Assembly (NCBI GenBank): GCA_964304625.1
Contig: OZ199838.1
Span: 124,001 to 188,000 of the forward strand
DNA from: Kudoa neothunni
Lineage: Eukaryota > Cnidaria
DNA: 64,000 nt
Reading direction: 5' to 3'
Part shown: positions 15,785-28,444 of the stretch, in pieces
Position numbering within the stretch: position 1 is the first letter of the stretch
How the letters are laid out: each line of letters opens with the position of its first letter
The notes under the pieces: model-generated
What the model saw: the letters and a program-made list of their open reading frames with translations, nothing else
The model's database searches: none
Told to the model about the DNA's origin: nothing
Program-made: the position numbers and the translations under genes

Positions 15785-17092
15785 ATGGGAGTTAATTATC
15801 AAAGTTATACATGCCGCTACTACAAAAAAAAGTTCCCAGCCGTTGATGAAGTGGTGATGGTGAATGTACGTTCTATAGCGGAAATGGGTGCTTACGTCAA
15901 TTTACTTGAATACGAAAATATGGAAGGAATGGTTCTATTGAGTGAACTGTCAAGAAGACGTATTCGATCAATCAACAAATTGATTAAAGTAGGCAAAAAT
16001 GAAGCGGTTCTGGTTATAAGAGTTGACAAAGATAAATGTATGCTGCTGCTGCTGAATTAGGAATTTTTATCGTAATAAATGATTGATTCTCTTTAAATTT
16101 ATAGCATATATTGATTTGTCAAAACGAAGAGTTGCGATTGAAGACATTAAAAGATGTGAAGATCGTTACATTCGAGCCAAAACCGTAAATCATTCCTTCT
16201 GTTTATGGGAAATACATTTTCACCGAATTTTCCAACATTCAGGTTATATCCATACTTGGTAATAGTGCTGAGGTGCTTGGTATTACTCCTGGAGCCGATT
16301 TCGAAAACTTCGTCGAACGAACTGCTTGGGTTCTCGATGAATTGTACAAAAATGTAGGTGGAGCGTATGAAGCTTTTAGACAATCACTTCTTGACGCCTC
16401 TATCCTAAAAAATTGTGATTTAACCCCAAAAGAGAGCGAAGTGTTGACCGCCCAAATAAAAATTCGACTTGAACCTAAAAAAGTTAAACTTAGATCTGAG
16501 GTCGAAGTTGCTTGTTATCGTTTCGAGGGAATTGATGCTGTGAAAGAATCACTAAGACAAGGTCTTAAAATCAACGAAAAATACGCCTGTCAGGCCCAAA
16601 ACGAGTCCCAATCTGGCGACGAACGAGAAGGCGATGAGGTTGATACCAACACTATCAAGGTAGTTTTTACGTCCATCTCCCTTAAGCAAATCATCTATTC
16701 CATCCCTATCAATGCATTAATGTGCTGTTAAACTAATTTTTGATTCAAATTTATTTTAGATCAATTTGATCGCTCCTCCTGTCTACGTGATCACCATGAC
16801 AACCTTCGAATCAGAAAAAGGACTACAAATAATGAGAGAGGCATTGGCTGCAATCGAAACCAAAATCAAAGAATACGAAGGTCACTTTAAAGTGAATATG
16901 CAACCGAAGGTTGTTTCTGAGTTTGATGACGCCGAGTTAGCAAGAAAAATGGCTGATCTTGAACGTGTGAATGCCGAGGTTGATGGTGATGACGAATCGG
17001 ACGATTCAAATGACGGTGAAGATGATGATGACTTGGAATTGGACCCTCACGGCGTGTACGAAAGAATCGAAAGAGAATTAATAGAAAATTAG
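15785..17092 (+). CDS. EIF2S1: Translation initiation factor eIF2 subunit alpha, copy 1
   Basis: The alpha subunit of eIF2, the GTPase complex that delivers initiator tRNA to the 40S ribosome. Four exons (15785-16037, 16105-16184, 16243-16659, 16760-17092) join in frame to 360 codons; the introns are 67, 58 and 100 nt. The N-terminal S1/OB domain reads [16 protein letters not shown]. The phosphorylation site of eIF2-alpha kinases is intact: [15 protein letters not shown], with Ser56 here equal to Ser51 of the human protein. The helical domain ([32 protein letters not shown]) and the C-terminal alpha-beta domain ([24 protein letters not shown]) follow. It is longer than the human protein (315 aa) through a linker before the last domain and an acidic tail ending ERELIEN. 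Identical in reading to copy 2. Confidence 0.97.
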
Positions 17093-18497
17093 AAGTTACA
17101 GTGATATTTTGTGAGAATTGGTTATTTGTGTGCGTGTATTTATCAATTTCCGTGTGTCATATTTTTCTCCCTCAAATCTATATTTGTAAGAAATTTTTAA
17201 ATATTGTGGATAATCCTCAACAATTTAATATGAACGATCCTACTTATGGATTCAATTCAAGAACTTTATGAGATTATTTCTGGCCCCCATATTATTTATT
17301 TAGTCTTCCAACAATTTTGGGTCGTATATTTGTCAAGATGCATTTTAATGGCACCTTATAATCTTTTATTGGTTTACAGAACACGTTAAATTTTAGTTTT
17401 TTCTATAAACGTAAGAAAAATATAATATATGTTCATATGTGGCAAAAGAACATTAAAATCTATATTCTGAAGCAGAGGTTGGCATCGACCGGTCCGCGAT
17501 AAGATCGATGATGAAGATAGATTTTTTCAACACATAAAGAAGTTTAATGGCAGGTTAAACGGAATTAATTAGGTACTATCCGCCTTCACTAAATATAAAT
17601 ATGTTAAAAACAAAATAGAGACAAAAATAGGCAGAGGTTATTGGCACGGCAAAATTTAATCCTAAACGGCATGTACGCTTACACAAGAGGATTTTTTAAA
17701 TCCAACAATCCCTACTTACAAGTATGTTAATGGATTTAATTTTTTAGAATCTGCTAGATTTAATTATTTCCACCTGAATATTATTTACCATGTTAATAGC
17801 CATTTCCATATCTATTATATTCTCAAACCAAATTTCTTACTTATTTCTACCGATTGATGGATACTAGCTCTAACGTGACGAATAGAAGCATTTAATTATT
17901 GGTCATTATGATTTAGAACTTCCTTTAAATATGGAAAATATTAAAGTATATATAATGAAATAATGTAAACTTTGGAACAAAAAATTATATAAAATTAGCC
18001 ATTCCCTCATAAAAAAAGTTGCATGAATATTATATTTTTCTAGAGTGGTCGTGAAATTATGATTTGGAATACCAAAATATAAATGTACTAAACCGCTTAT
18101 AAATTTTATTGGAAAAATTCATTAAAATTAATGAATTTACAAATATTCTGACCCACCCTTTAGTTGGACGTAGCTATCCGGCTTTGTAACCCATTCAAGT
18201 TGCCTAACACGGTTCTAAAAATTAAGTGCTGTTTTAAATATAATTATTTGGGACTTCTTTAAATGAATTAATGGACCACAAATAGTCAAACACAGTATTT
18301 CAAGATCTAAATTAAATCGTCCTTAGCGGAGGAAAAACTTATTTAGTTGTCGCGAATTTTTTTTATTAAATGTTATAATTAATGGTAAAATTAAAGATAC
18401 AATCCTAAAAATGTATAATTGAGATAAACGTAAAAACTCTAGCATAGAAGCTGATCTATTTGTGCAATAATTAGCATATTTTTTACATCAAAAGTAT
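17093..18497. other. Intergenic DNA after eIF2-alpha, copy 1
   Basis: AT-rich, no gene recognised. Two short motifs resembling hAT ends (CAGAGGTTGGCATCGACC near 17474 and CAGAGGTTATTGGCACGG near 17636) lie in the same orientation; no matching inverted partner or target duplication is seen. Confidence 0.6.
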
Positions 18498-18499
18498 GT

Positions 18500-19065
18500 T
18501 ATGAAATTTCTCCAAAATAAACCACTTTATATTCCCGTCGTTTATGTAAATGAATGGGGGTTTTCCATTTCAATGAAAAGTTCACTTAGTAGAACGACTT
18601 TTGAGATTAGAGCAAATTTCAAAATTTAAAATGTCCGATCTAACAATATAACATTAATTTCAGCCATGAACTGAAAGAGTCTGGATTTTTAAACCAACAT
18701 ATATTTCTGGTTTTCACAAATAAATTATTCAACAATCTGAATGATGAAGAAATCTAAAGAGTTATTCTTGTTATAGACAATGTTAGATTCTATCAAACAA
18801 ATTTAATTATGGAATTAAATCCAGACAAGCAATCATAAGCTTTCATTATTGCCATCATATTCGCAATTTCTCGATCCAATCAAGAAGTTTTCTCATCATT
18901 TAAAAACGATTGTAACGAATTAATCTCCAAAAATTAAGGAGAACTGCTAAACACCATTATGGAGAGTCTCGTAGAAGTTACCTCACAAAACTGTCTTAAT
19001 TATTTAAACCACGCTGAATCCTATTTTCAAATATGTTTTAATATAGAAGAAAACAATAAATAATT
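18500..19065 (+). pseudogene. Relic of a DDE_3 (IS630/Tc1-like) transposase, copy 1
   Basis: Conceptual translation in pieces shows the three landmarks of the DDE_3 family in order: VVYVNEWGFSISMKSS near 18534 (family pattern DEsGfs, with Asn in place of the first catalytic Asp), ILVIDNVRFYQTN near 18760 (second Asp in the DNaxfH-like block), and SRSNQEVFSSFKND near 18870 (family NPIEevFskfK). Several in-frame stops separate the blocks, so it is dead. It lies directly upstream of the piggyBac-like element. The same relic with the same stops occurs at 49341-49906. Confidence 0.7.
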
Positions 19066-19308
19066 AAAATAATTCATTTCTAAGAAAGTTGCAATTTGAT
19101 TTCACCCAGTTGCATTTAGTTCTTGATATACTGTAGAGAAGATTCGAACCAATTAAATGTGTGTACAACTTGCAAGTAAGAGTTTCCGGGATTATAGATA
19201 TTCTGCACATCCTCAAATACATTATTTTACTTAGTAATTTTTAATTTTATTACATATTTTTCATGCATTACAGAATGTGAACTAAACAATTTTTTTTATT
19301 TCTATTAA

Positions 19309-21310
19309 CCCTCTAAAAATGTGGGGTATATTTATATCCCAAACGATTTTAGACTTCAATTTTTTACCACATAGAATATCAAGATTTCTTCAGCGACCCT
19401 TTCTAATCCCAAAATATTTTTTTATCTACTAAAAATAAAATTTTATTTTGTTGGATAAAACTATTTACTTTCGAATGAGTCTGAGTCTGAGTGATTATAA
19501 TGGAAGCTGTTCTGATATTGATTTCTCAGACAACGATTATTTTCTTATGGTGTTATTTCATAGAATTGTTAGATGTTGATTACAATATTCAGATCAATTC
19601 ACATTTGGATAAAAATGGTACTTTATGGAAGACTGAACCTCCGTTACCCACTAGAATAGCAGCCGAAAACATGATGTATAATCGCTTCGGTGTTGTTCCT
19701 GGGATATCCCAAAATGTAAATAATGCAACTGATTTGTTTCGAGTATTTTTTAACGAAGAAATGTATGAAATTGTTTTGAAATACTCCGATCAATGATGCG
19801 GAGAGCACATTTTCGACAATTCTTGGGCAGAGTTAGACCAAATAGAATTGGATGTCTTTTGTTGATGAGTGTTCATAGGGATAATCAAGAACCTATTTCG
19901 GAACTATTTGGCCCAGATGAAGGGAGGAAGATTTACCTTGATTTATTTACTTTGGATCGATTTAGACAAATAATGCGATCTCACCATTTTGTCGACGTGG
20001 AAACAGATAAATTTTGCCATAGCCGCGAATTATGGAATATTTGGGATAATTTACTCATACAAAGCTTTCGTCCTTTAGAAGATCTCCGCATCGACGAGCA
20101 ACTTGTTGCATTCAGAGGTCGCTACAAGTTCAAGCAGTATATGACGTCTAAGCCAGCCAAATATGGAATCAAGTTTTTTTGGTTGGTCGATCCTGAATCA
20201 ACCTATGTATATAACATTAGTGTGTATTTGGGAAACCGAAATAATGATGCTGTTAGCAGTTAATGTTGGAAAAAATATTGTTTTACAGCTATTAGAACCG
20301 TTTTATGGTTCAGTGAGGAATTTAGTTAGTGACAATTTTTTAACCTCCGTTGAGCTGGCCGACGATGCGCTCAAATAAAAGGGAAACCTCTCTCTACTTG
20401 CGACTTAAAAAAGAGCCAAATTAATACTTCTCTATTTGTTTTTCACGGCAAAAATGATATTAAGATATCTGTCGCATAAAAATAAGCCAGTCTATATGTT
20501 TTGTTCTTCGACGGCCAACGTTCACACAGCGACAGAACCACCACATAAATCTTACGTTAAAGTTTATTATAACTCTATTAAAGGTGGAGTTGATACGATT
20601 TCTAGATTTTTAACATCAGTGAGTTTGAAAAGAATCACTCGTCGTTTTTATAATATGTTGGACAATTCATTTATCAACACTTTCTTTATTTACAAAAACG
20701 TATCTAATTCGCCAAATTTTGTGAGGAGGGATTTCCTGAAAATGCCAGCTGAACAGTTAGCTGGTCCATTAGTTTCAAGCAAGAACCAAAACGTGATACC
20801 AGTTAACCCGTTAAATACATCCAGAGATTCATCCGTCAACGATAATTATTCCGAATGTCGATTTTGTATAAGGAAAAAAGACAGAAAAACAACAGTAAGA
20901 TGTGATATTTGTTCTTCTCCTTGTCGTAAGCTCCACTCAAAATGCATTTTACGGTATATTTGAACCATTAACACTAACATTCTATTTTCTTGTTGTTTAG
21001 GAGTATTTTACATTTGTTATATATAAGTGCTAGAATTATTTATCTGTAATTTAAGCATAGTCTGACGAAAAAATATGGAGGTAAATATAATAAATATTCA
21101 AAATATGTGTCAAAATAGACATCTGAAACTTTTGTGCGTCTGCGCGAATAATAATTATTAGCAGTTTGTGACTAATTACACAAAATTTATTCGATATAAT
21201 TTTATAAAAATTTTTCACATTATTATTATTAGTTTTATCAAACAAAAATATGGGTGTATTTATACCTCAAAATGATTTGATGTGTGTAAAATTTTGAGTT
21301 TTTAGAGGGG
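19309..21310 (+). mobile_element. piggyBac-like DNA transposon, defective, copy 1
   Basis: A 2.0-kb element flanked by TTAA (19305-19308 and 21311-21314). The termini are inverted: CCCTCTAAAAA at the left and its complement at the right (one extra G in this copy). Each end also has a GGGGTATATTTATATCCC-like palindrome slightly inside. The transposase is spread over 19491-20963 in more than one frame. A DDE_Tnp_1_7-type core is visible: RIDEQLVAFRGR (first Asp), SDNFLTSVELA (second Asp), GGVDTISRF (third Asp), then a C-terminal Cys/His cluster (CRFCIRKKDRKTTVRC, CSSPCRKLHSKC). A frame change near 19850 and stops between 20263 and 20436 mean it cannot make a full enzyme as read. Confidence 0.88.
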
Positions 21311-23012
21311 TTAATATGCCCTTCTGAGCTCGTTAACAGCCTTTGTTAATGTTGAAGTTGTGTTCTTTCACTAATAATTTCAAAATTCTAGTCTTCATCA
21401 CATTTAAAAACATTGTGGAGATTAGTTGAGACGTTTATCGTAACTATTTCCAGAACCATCTCGTCATCCTCCGTTGCAGGGTGGCACATCAACCGACGTC
21501 GGAAAAAATTAAATTTGATTAGGATTAGGGATTCAAAAAATCGAGGGTTAACTTCGAGGGTATAGGGATTATCCTTTAGTTCGAAGAGATGAAGTCAATG
21601 TATTAACCAGACTGTGTGATTCGGTCGGTCACAATGGATTTTTGTAATCAATGTTAGGAGAAATTTTCTTATCAAAATTCAGTAATGCGTTATTTTTTGG
21701 AATAAAATATTATATTTCTTTTGAAATATCAGCTAAGCTACAGTACTATAGTATCTGTGTGGAACTTAGGGCGGAGTCACATACGAAATCGCAACTATAG
21801 TTGTTTCCTACAATTCGCCCTGTTAATTCACTCCCTTTTCAAATTTTTTTCATTTTTATTCTTAGAAAAAAAATTACATTATGTCGTTAAATTCAGATCA
21901 AAAAGAATAACCTATAAACCGGAATTTAATCTTAAGTCGAGCACATTCGGATTCGCACGGAATCTCGGTTGTTGATAAATACATCAAATAAATTATTAAT
22001 TCTCAATAATTTTAACAAATTCGAAGTCTTTCATTATTCACTGAATTTTTTTTATTAATATCTGTCAATAATTAGTTTGTAAATGTTCAATCTAGACTTC
22101 GTATTTTAAAATCAGAACTTTCTGATTTATTCTATTAAAAATTAGAACGAAGATGTTTCAATTTACGATGACATAACTTAATGTGGTTTTTAGTTTATAA
22201 ATTTTTTTGCTTACTTTATTCATGATTTAAAAAATGTTATTGCAATATTTGTTCCAAAATTCAAACAAGAAAATTTTTATTTTATTTTTTTAACTTATCA
22301 TTTCATTCATATTCGTTGAGTAATTAAAAACAAAAAGACTATTTAATTATTATTTAATTAAATTAACTTTAAATTATAGCAATCGTTATAAATTAAAATA
22401 TATGTTTTTTAAGTATTTTCAGTAAAATCAATTATGGATGTTACTAACTCAAGAGCATTTTTTCATTATTTATCTCAACAATATAAAATGAAATAATACG
22501 TCATATTTTATAATCTACTTCATTTTTTGTTGTGTGGTTGAATGTTGCAAGCGTTTTAAACTAATATAATTAATTTACTGAGATATAATATCTATCCAAA
22601 TCTTTAATAATCCTCACTTCAACACATAATCACCTCGTTTTTAAAGGCCTAATTTAGGACAAAACCTAATTGGACAAGCATTGTTAATGAGTCCGAGCAG
22701 AAGCTAGGACACGCGGAAATAATGCCAGCCCTAAATGTTCTGATTATTTAGATTACAATTCAAAATAATGCAATTTTAAAAAATTTACAGAAGTTTCTTG
22801 TTGAAAGAGTATTGGGTTTGCTGAGAACACAAATGTTGTCGATCTCCATCTCTGGGAAAACTTCTCACTCATTAAATAGAGGGAGTGCACTTATAAACCT
22901 CACACTATATTTAAATATACTATCAAATCTTCGCATTTAGAAACTCTGAAGGACTCAACTGGCACAGATAATTTAAAATTTCATAAATGTCCAATTTTAA
23001 ACAGACAGATGA

Positions 23013-23470
23013 GTGTTGGTCAGGTTACAAAGTCTAAAGTTAAATATAGGACTGGTTAGGAACCAGCTGAAAGAGACGATTGCAGATCAACTTGAATTAA
23101 ACGAAATATTTTTTCTGGGAGTGGATTTTGGATCACATTATCAAAAACTTGAAATTTTTGAGGCATGGAGTGAAAGGATGGCTATGCCAAGGTATATTGA
23201 AATGATTTATTTGACACATTCTTGACCAATCGAAGTAAATGAGCTTCCATTAAATTTTTAGAGGGTTTATAGCGCAAACTCGTCTCTATATTAACAATGG
23301 CACATGCGATTACATCTGTCTTTCATCCTAATTATAAAAAGTTGGGATGTTTAAAGTGGATTATATATAATGATAAAGTTAAAATGACAGTTATAAATAT
23401 ATATTCCACAATTTTAAATCAGTTAGCTGATAGTCTAGTAAAAAACTGTATTCGCGATAACATTAAATAA
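23013..23470 (+). pseudogene. Possible hAT transposase fragment, copy 1
   Basis: The stretch near 23295 reads MAHAITSVFHPNYKKLGCLK, resembling the hAT core block (aaxLDPRyKklxfl). A 70-codon frame just upstream (23013-23225) has no clear family. Frames are interrupted. The call rests on one motif and is tentative. Copy 2 equivalent: 53852-54309. Confidence 0.35.
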
Positions 23471-23936
23471 GTTGAACAAAACGTGGCGACTAGCGAGCTT
23501 CATTCTGGTAGAAAAAGATGTTAACCGTTTGACTACGTTCGAGACAAAAAAATAAAAACATTCAGTTCCGATAGACAATTATATTGTGAAAACCACTCAA
23601 AACTTATCTGCTCAAAATTCTCCAAATGGATCAATTATTAGGTTTCAAAAAAATATATTAAAATTCTCATTTCTCATTATAGACGATTGATTCTATTAAC
23701 CCCCAAAAATATAACTTATTCTGAACTTATAAAATATTTGACTCTTCATAAATAGGAATGGTCATACGACTTACATTAGTCAAACAATGACTTATATATA
23801 CAATTTATTGGTTTCGGCATTATTCATACAATCTTACAGGCACTATTTTTAGTCATTACTCGAAAATTAATGATTAGATTTAAGTTTAGTCCTCATAAAA
23901 CATCGTAAGATATTTTATACCATTATAGAAAAAAAT

Positions 23937-24003
23937 ATCTGGGGTCATATTGAACCCAAAAGAAGGAGAGTGTATTGGCGATTTTGGGGCGCTCGGAAGG
24001 TTA
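23937..24003. mobile_element. Solo TTAA-linked element terminus, copy 1
   Basis: GGGGTCATATTGAACCC, then a G-rich tract ending CGCTCGGAAGG directly before TTAA. This resembles the right end of a piggyBac-type element. No matching left end was found within several hundred bases, so only one end is preserved. Copy 2 equivalent: about 54777-54842. Confidence 0.4.
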
Positions 24004-24258
24004 AAATTAATTAATTATTGAAGAGGAAACTGTTACAGCGACTAAATAATGGTGGAGCCCAAAAATAGTATTTCGACCTTAAACAGACTAAATCCAGCAT
24101 TCAAACTGCAAAAAATAAATTCATTATATTAATGCAGTAAGATATAATATCCAGTCAAAAATACAGCCGATTACAAATATGAACTAAAACTTCTGGAAAA
24201 GTCTGTATTGCGTTTTCATCCCCTTGGAAGATTTTTCATTTATCCTCTAAATTTTCTT

Positions 24259-25947
24259 TTAGCAAAATGAATAAATCATAATTTCATCACTTTTACAATT
24301 AGGAGACCCAGTTATTTCGATATCAGTCATAGTTTTTTCTTGAAGTTGCATTAATCGTTGTCCAATTAGACTGGCTTTTTTTGGAGTGACTCGGGGTTGT
24401 TTTGTAACTGAAAAATCATTAGACTGTGTCTTTTCAAAAAGCTTCTGAACTCTCGAAGCCAAACTTTCCATCACGACAGGTGGATTTTCTGGACTAGATG
24501 AGTGAAATGTTTCGTTCTCTAAATTCTCATATCGATGAACCAGATCGATAGCCGTACTGTGTTTTCTTTCTGCGACTTTAGTTAAGTTCAATATCGGACT
24601 TCTTTCGGATTCACTGGAAACTAAAATTTATCAAATTATATTTGAACGTCAATTTGTATAAATGAAATAACCAGGTTTTCTATTTCTGGCAGAAATCCTC
24701 GGTGACGACTTCGATTTATGATTAATAGGTGAGATAGGAGAATTTTCAGAGTTGTCATTTCTTTTGACAATTACTGACTTGCTGGACCTTGGGGAAAGTA
24801 TTTTGTTTGAATCGGTGGAATGAGGTTGTTGTAGACTTTGATCATCACTTTCCTGCTCGAGAATACTTTCAGTTTCAATCATAGCATTTTGAATTAATTT
24901 TCTCGACCATGGGACGTTCTCATACATTTTTCTCTTGTCTAAGTGAACGATAGATGTTTCAAACAAAAATCGTCGAAAAATTGTATACCTTCATCCTGTT
25001 CATATTTAGCGTTATAGTCGGAAATAGTTTCAAGTAGGTTCATGGCAGTGGAGGCTCTTTCTAAATTTCCCATCGAACCGTCACAATCATTCCAAATTTA
25101 CATAATGAAGTTTACCTATTAATCCTTGATCTCTCTCTTCTTTGACAGGTTCAGATAGATTGGGTGAACTAGCATTTGATGGGAGAGTTTCTTCAGGTAT
25201 AACAGGGGCGGTTTTTGGATTTACAACATCATTTTCGGAAAGCTAGCAAGTTATATTACGTAAAGTTTTACATTAAACACAAAGTTTAACAAACCAATAC
25301 ATTTCTGTGTCCATCGCTTGAAAAGCTTAGGCCTTCGTTATTGTTACTGCTTGGATTTAGGTCGTTCTCGGTCTGTGTGTAAAAAAATAATAGGAAAAAT
25401 CCGCAAAGAAAAGTTACGAAAACTGTTTTTAACGTATGACAGGACATACGAGACTGTGCAACATCTTCTTTTACTAAATTAAATCGAAAATTAAATAATT
25501 TAAAATATATTTCAACGATAATTACCAGATAAAATAGTTGAAACATGTGATCCTACTTTTTCACCAAGTAAAGCGGACAGTTTCTAGCAAAAAATAAACT
25601 AGTAAATTACTTGAAATAAATAGTTTACAGTGTCATTCAAATTTATGGACATATTTTCCAGAATAAGGGCTTTAATGTGTGTGATCCATTGGTCTTTTAT
25701 TTCCATCTTTTTAGCCTGCGGAGTTTATATCAAAAGATGCCCATAAATAACAGGTATAAATGCCTCAAAAATTGTCTTCTTTTTCGGTTTACCATAGGAA
25801 CTTATTTCAAAGGCAGTTGCTGATTTGGAAGACGTTTCAAGTAAAATAATATCAGTTATCTACCGAACATCAAGTTAAAATCATGAGATCGGTATTTTTG
25901 TGCATTGAAAATCGAATGATTACTGGGAACTGTTTATAAAAACTGAG
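24259..25947 (-). CDS. DH-PH RhoGEF (PLEKHG-like), 3' half only, copy 1
   Basis: Contains the last part of the PH domain and the C-terminal tail. The exon at 25752-25859 reads ITDIILLETSSKSATAFEI, and 25629-25715 reads AKKMEIKDQWITHIKALILE, the final helix of the PH domain. Tail exons follow down to the stop at 24259. The PH exon that starts before 25924 is cut by the N gap, and the whole DH domain is missing. DNA beyond the gap does not supply it. Truncation is therefore an assembly effect; the full gene is at 55098-60612. Confidence 0.85.
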
Positions 25948-26147
25948 NNNNNNNNNNNNNNNNNNNNNNNNNNNNNNNNNNNNNNNNNNNNNNNNNNNNN
26001 NNNNNNNNNNNNNNNNNNNNNNNNNNNNNNNNNNNNNNNNNNNNNNNNNNNNNNNNNNNNNNNNNNNNNNNNNNNNNNNNNNNNNNNNNNNNNNNNNNNN
26101 NNNNNNNNNNNNNNNNNNNNNNNNNNNNNNNNNNNNNNNNNNNNNNN
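25948..26147. other. Assembly gap of 200 N
   Basis: Exactly 200 unknown bases. The round length is typical of a scaffolding placeholder, not a measured gap. Sequence left of it ends inside a PH-domain exon of the RhoGEF. Sequence right of it does not continue that gene and instead starts ~3.4 kb upstream of Nup133. Confidence 0.99.
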
Positions 26148-27504
26148 TCATTGGTTTTCTAGTAATATAATCCAAAATAAACATTTTGACATCGAAATTA
26201 TTTGAGACTTTTATCACAAAATATATGCTAACTCAATAAATTATTAAATTATAACTTTTTATAAAACTGACTAAAAATTGTAGGTAAATAAAATAAATTA
26301 GTCGTAGTTTTAAAAGTTTAAAGTACATAAGTTAAAAGCTTCATAGGTGTTGTTTGCATACTTTACGAATCAGTCTAATTACGTTAAATAATCTCATTAA
26401 GAGACTACAACCTTATATGTATAATTTCGGAGTCGATGTCAAGTTAAAAGTTTCAAAATTTTCCTATAAACACTTAATAATATTTCGTTTATAATATTTT
26501 AATTTTATAATAGACGGTTGAGAATATATTCATCTATTTACACACGTTATTTTAGTAGTTTAAGCTTTTAACACTGTTATTATCATATTTGTTATGATTG
26601 AAAATATTTTTCATTATATTAAAAATATATGTATTTTCCTTAAATTCATAATTTTTTATTCGAAGTAATATATGCATGTTTTAATTAGGAAAACTATTTT
26701 TTATTCTTGTATTATATCGGAATAAAGATGTCTACAAAATCAGAATAATGAAATTTAGTATAAACATTGAATGTATAAACGATAACCGGACAATTCTTAG
26801 GTAATTGTTATTTAGAATCATAATTAAATGATTTCAGAAAATGCATTTTCGTTCGTGACAACATTTTTGCTAAATTTTGAATTATTTCGTGATTCGTATT
26901 TTCAAGCACTTTTGTAATTGTTTGGTGTTCGTTCCACCCTGACAGTTTAAAGTTAATCGTTTAAAAAATTGAGTATCGGGATACTTTTTCCTTAAAGTGG
27001 AACTTTTTGTTTGCTTTGTTGAGTGTACGTGCATGAAATTACAGAGTCGAACTAACACTTGGAACGGTAATGGTAAAGGAGACGGCTACTAAATTCCAAC
27101 CGATCAACTTCATTTATTTTCACCGATTCTTTCACGATAATTTTTCTTACAATTTTAAATGTTTGACAAGATCGTTCAATTCCCAACAAACTTAATTATA
27201 AATTTTAAGAAATCTTTGGATTAATCCTCCAGTTGTGTTATTTAAGAGTGTATTTTATTAGGATTTAAGTTGTTACTTCCTATTTGTACCATGTATACCT
27301 CATAATTACACACTTTTCATTGTCCATAATGAATCAGATATTTTTCCCCGTAATCGGGTGGAATAATTCGCGTTAGTAGTAGAAAATATCAGAGGTAATA
27401 AGGTGGGATGTGGCATCTCAAAAACATTCTTCTGCGCATATTTTTTAACGATTGTTTATAACAAAATAAATGAATACCGAGAAAAAGAATTCACGTAATT
27501 ATGA

Positions 27505-27537
27505 TATCATCTAATTTTGTTACAAAATTAGATGATA
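27505..27537. repeat. Perfect inverted repeat, 16-bp arms around one base
   Basis: TATCATCTAATTTTGT, a single T, then the exact complement ACAAAATTAGATGATA. It stands alone in non-coding DNA. There is no poly-T tract or gene end beside it to suggest a terminator. Confidence 0.9.
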
Positions 27538-28444
27538 CAACACCATCGGTACACGTGAAATCTCCGTTAAATTTCCAATGAATACGAATTTTATTTTGTA
27601 TACATTAATTTTAAATTGATTATGCGCCTTAAAATCACCCTTAATAATGATTCGTTTTCAAAATTATATGATTTAGCCATTGAGTAAACTTCACGCATTT
27701 AATAATAATAACAACCTATCTTCTATATCTTTAATTATATATTTACCATAAACTTTTTACTAACCTATCTTAATTAGTTAATACATATTTTAGTTTCTCT
27801 ATTTTTTTAGGGGTAAATTTATTTTCAATAAAAGTATTTAGAATCATTTTATCATTTGATTTTTATAGCAACCAAATAATTAGCTTTTTATTTTCATTAC
27901 AACATTATTGAGTAAAAAAAAATTTATATCAATTAATTTTCCAATGCATATTTTAAAAAAAGCTAAGTACACGAAATAAAAAAATGTCATCCAAATTGCA
28001 TTTATGTAATATAATGTACGTTATAAAACCAACCGGAATCCGTGTGTGTACACATTTTTTATTCTTTATAGAAAGACATATCGTTCCATTTGGGCACACA
28101 TATGGAAAGATAATTTTATTTTAACATTGAACTATACGTATACAATTATTGAAAAGTAATTTAATAATTGGACTAATTCAAATAAGGTAAGTTAAATTAG
28201 ATTATGTAGCCCAGCATTAATATGAAATTAATTTGTTGATGTTTAACAAGATTAATCATATTCATACAGTATGATTTAGAGATTACTGCAAACAACAAGG
28301 AGAAAATCGATATTTTATGAGCTCTAAATAGGAAATTTAAATGCCCAGTAGTGTTTATTCGTTTTTAAAAATATTATAAATAAGGATCTAATAAAATTTT
28401 GGACGCTTACGCTGGCTTTCCTTAATTTCAAATACAATTAAACC

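Larger units (their letters stand above)
21315..24258. other. Transposon-remnant interval before the RhoGEF, copy 1
   Basis: No host gene found. It contains a possible hAT transposase fragment (about 23013-23470) and a lone TTAA-linked terminus (23937-24003). Otherwise it is AT-rich sequence. A reading frame at 21721-21975 exists only because of a one-base difference from copy 2 and has no family resemblance. Confidence 0.6.

Noticed and set aside
16147-16383. A 78-codon minus-strand frame (and 46988-47224)
   Set aside because: It is the complement of eIF2-alpha exon 3 and its preceding intron.
17474-17660. A possible hAT element bounded by CAGAGGTT motifs
   Set aside because: Both motifs point the same way, so they are not inverted ends, and no 8-bp target duplication is seen.
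21721-21975. An 84-codon frame present only in copy 1
   Set aside because: It depends on a one-base homopolymer difference from copy 2 and has no recognisable features.
25870-26217. A 115-codon minus-strand frame running through the N gap
   Set aside because: The middle is unknown sequence and the two ends come from different loci.
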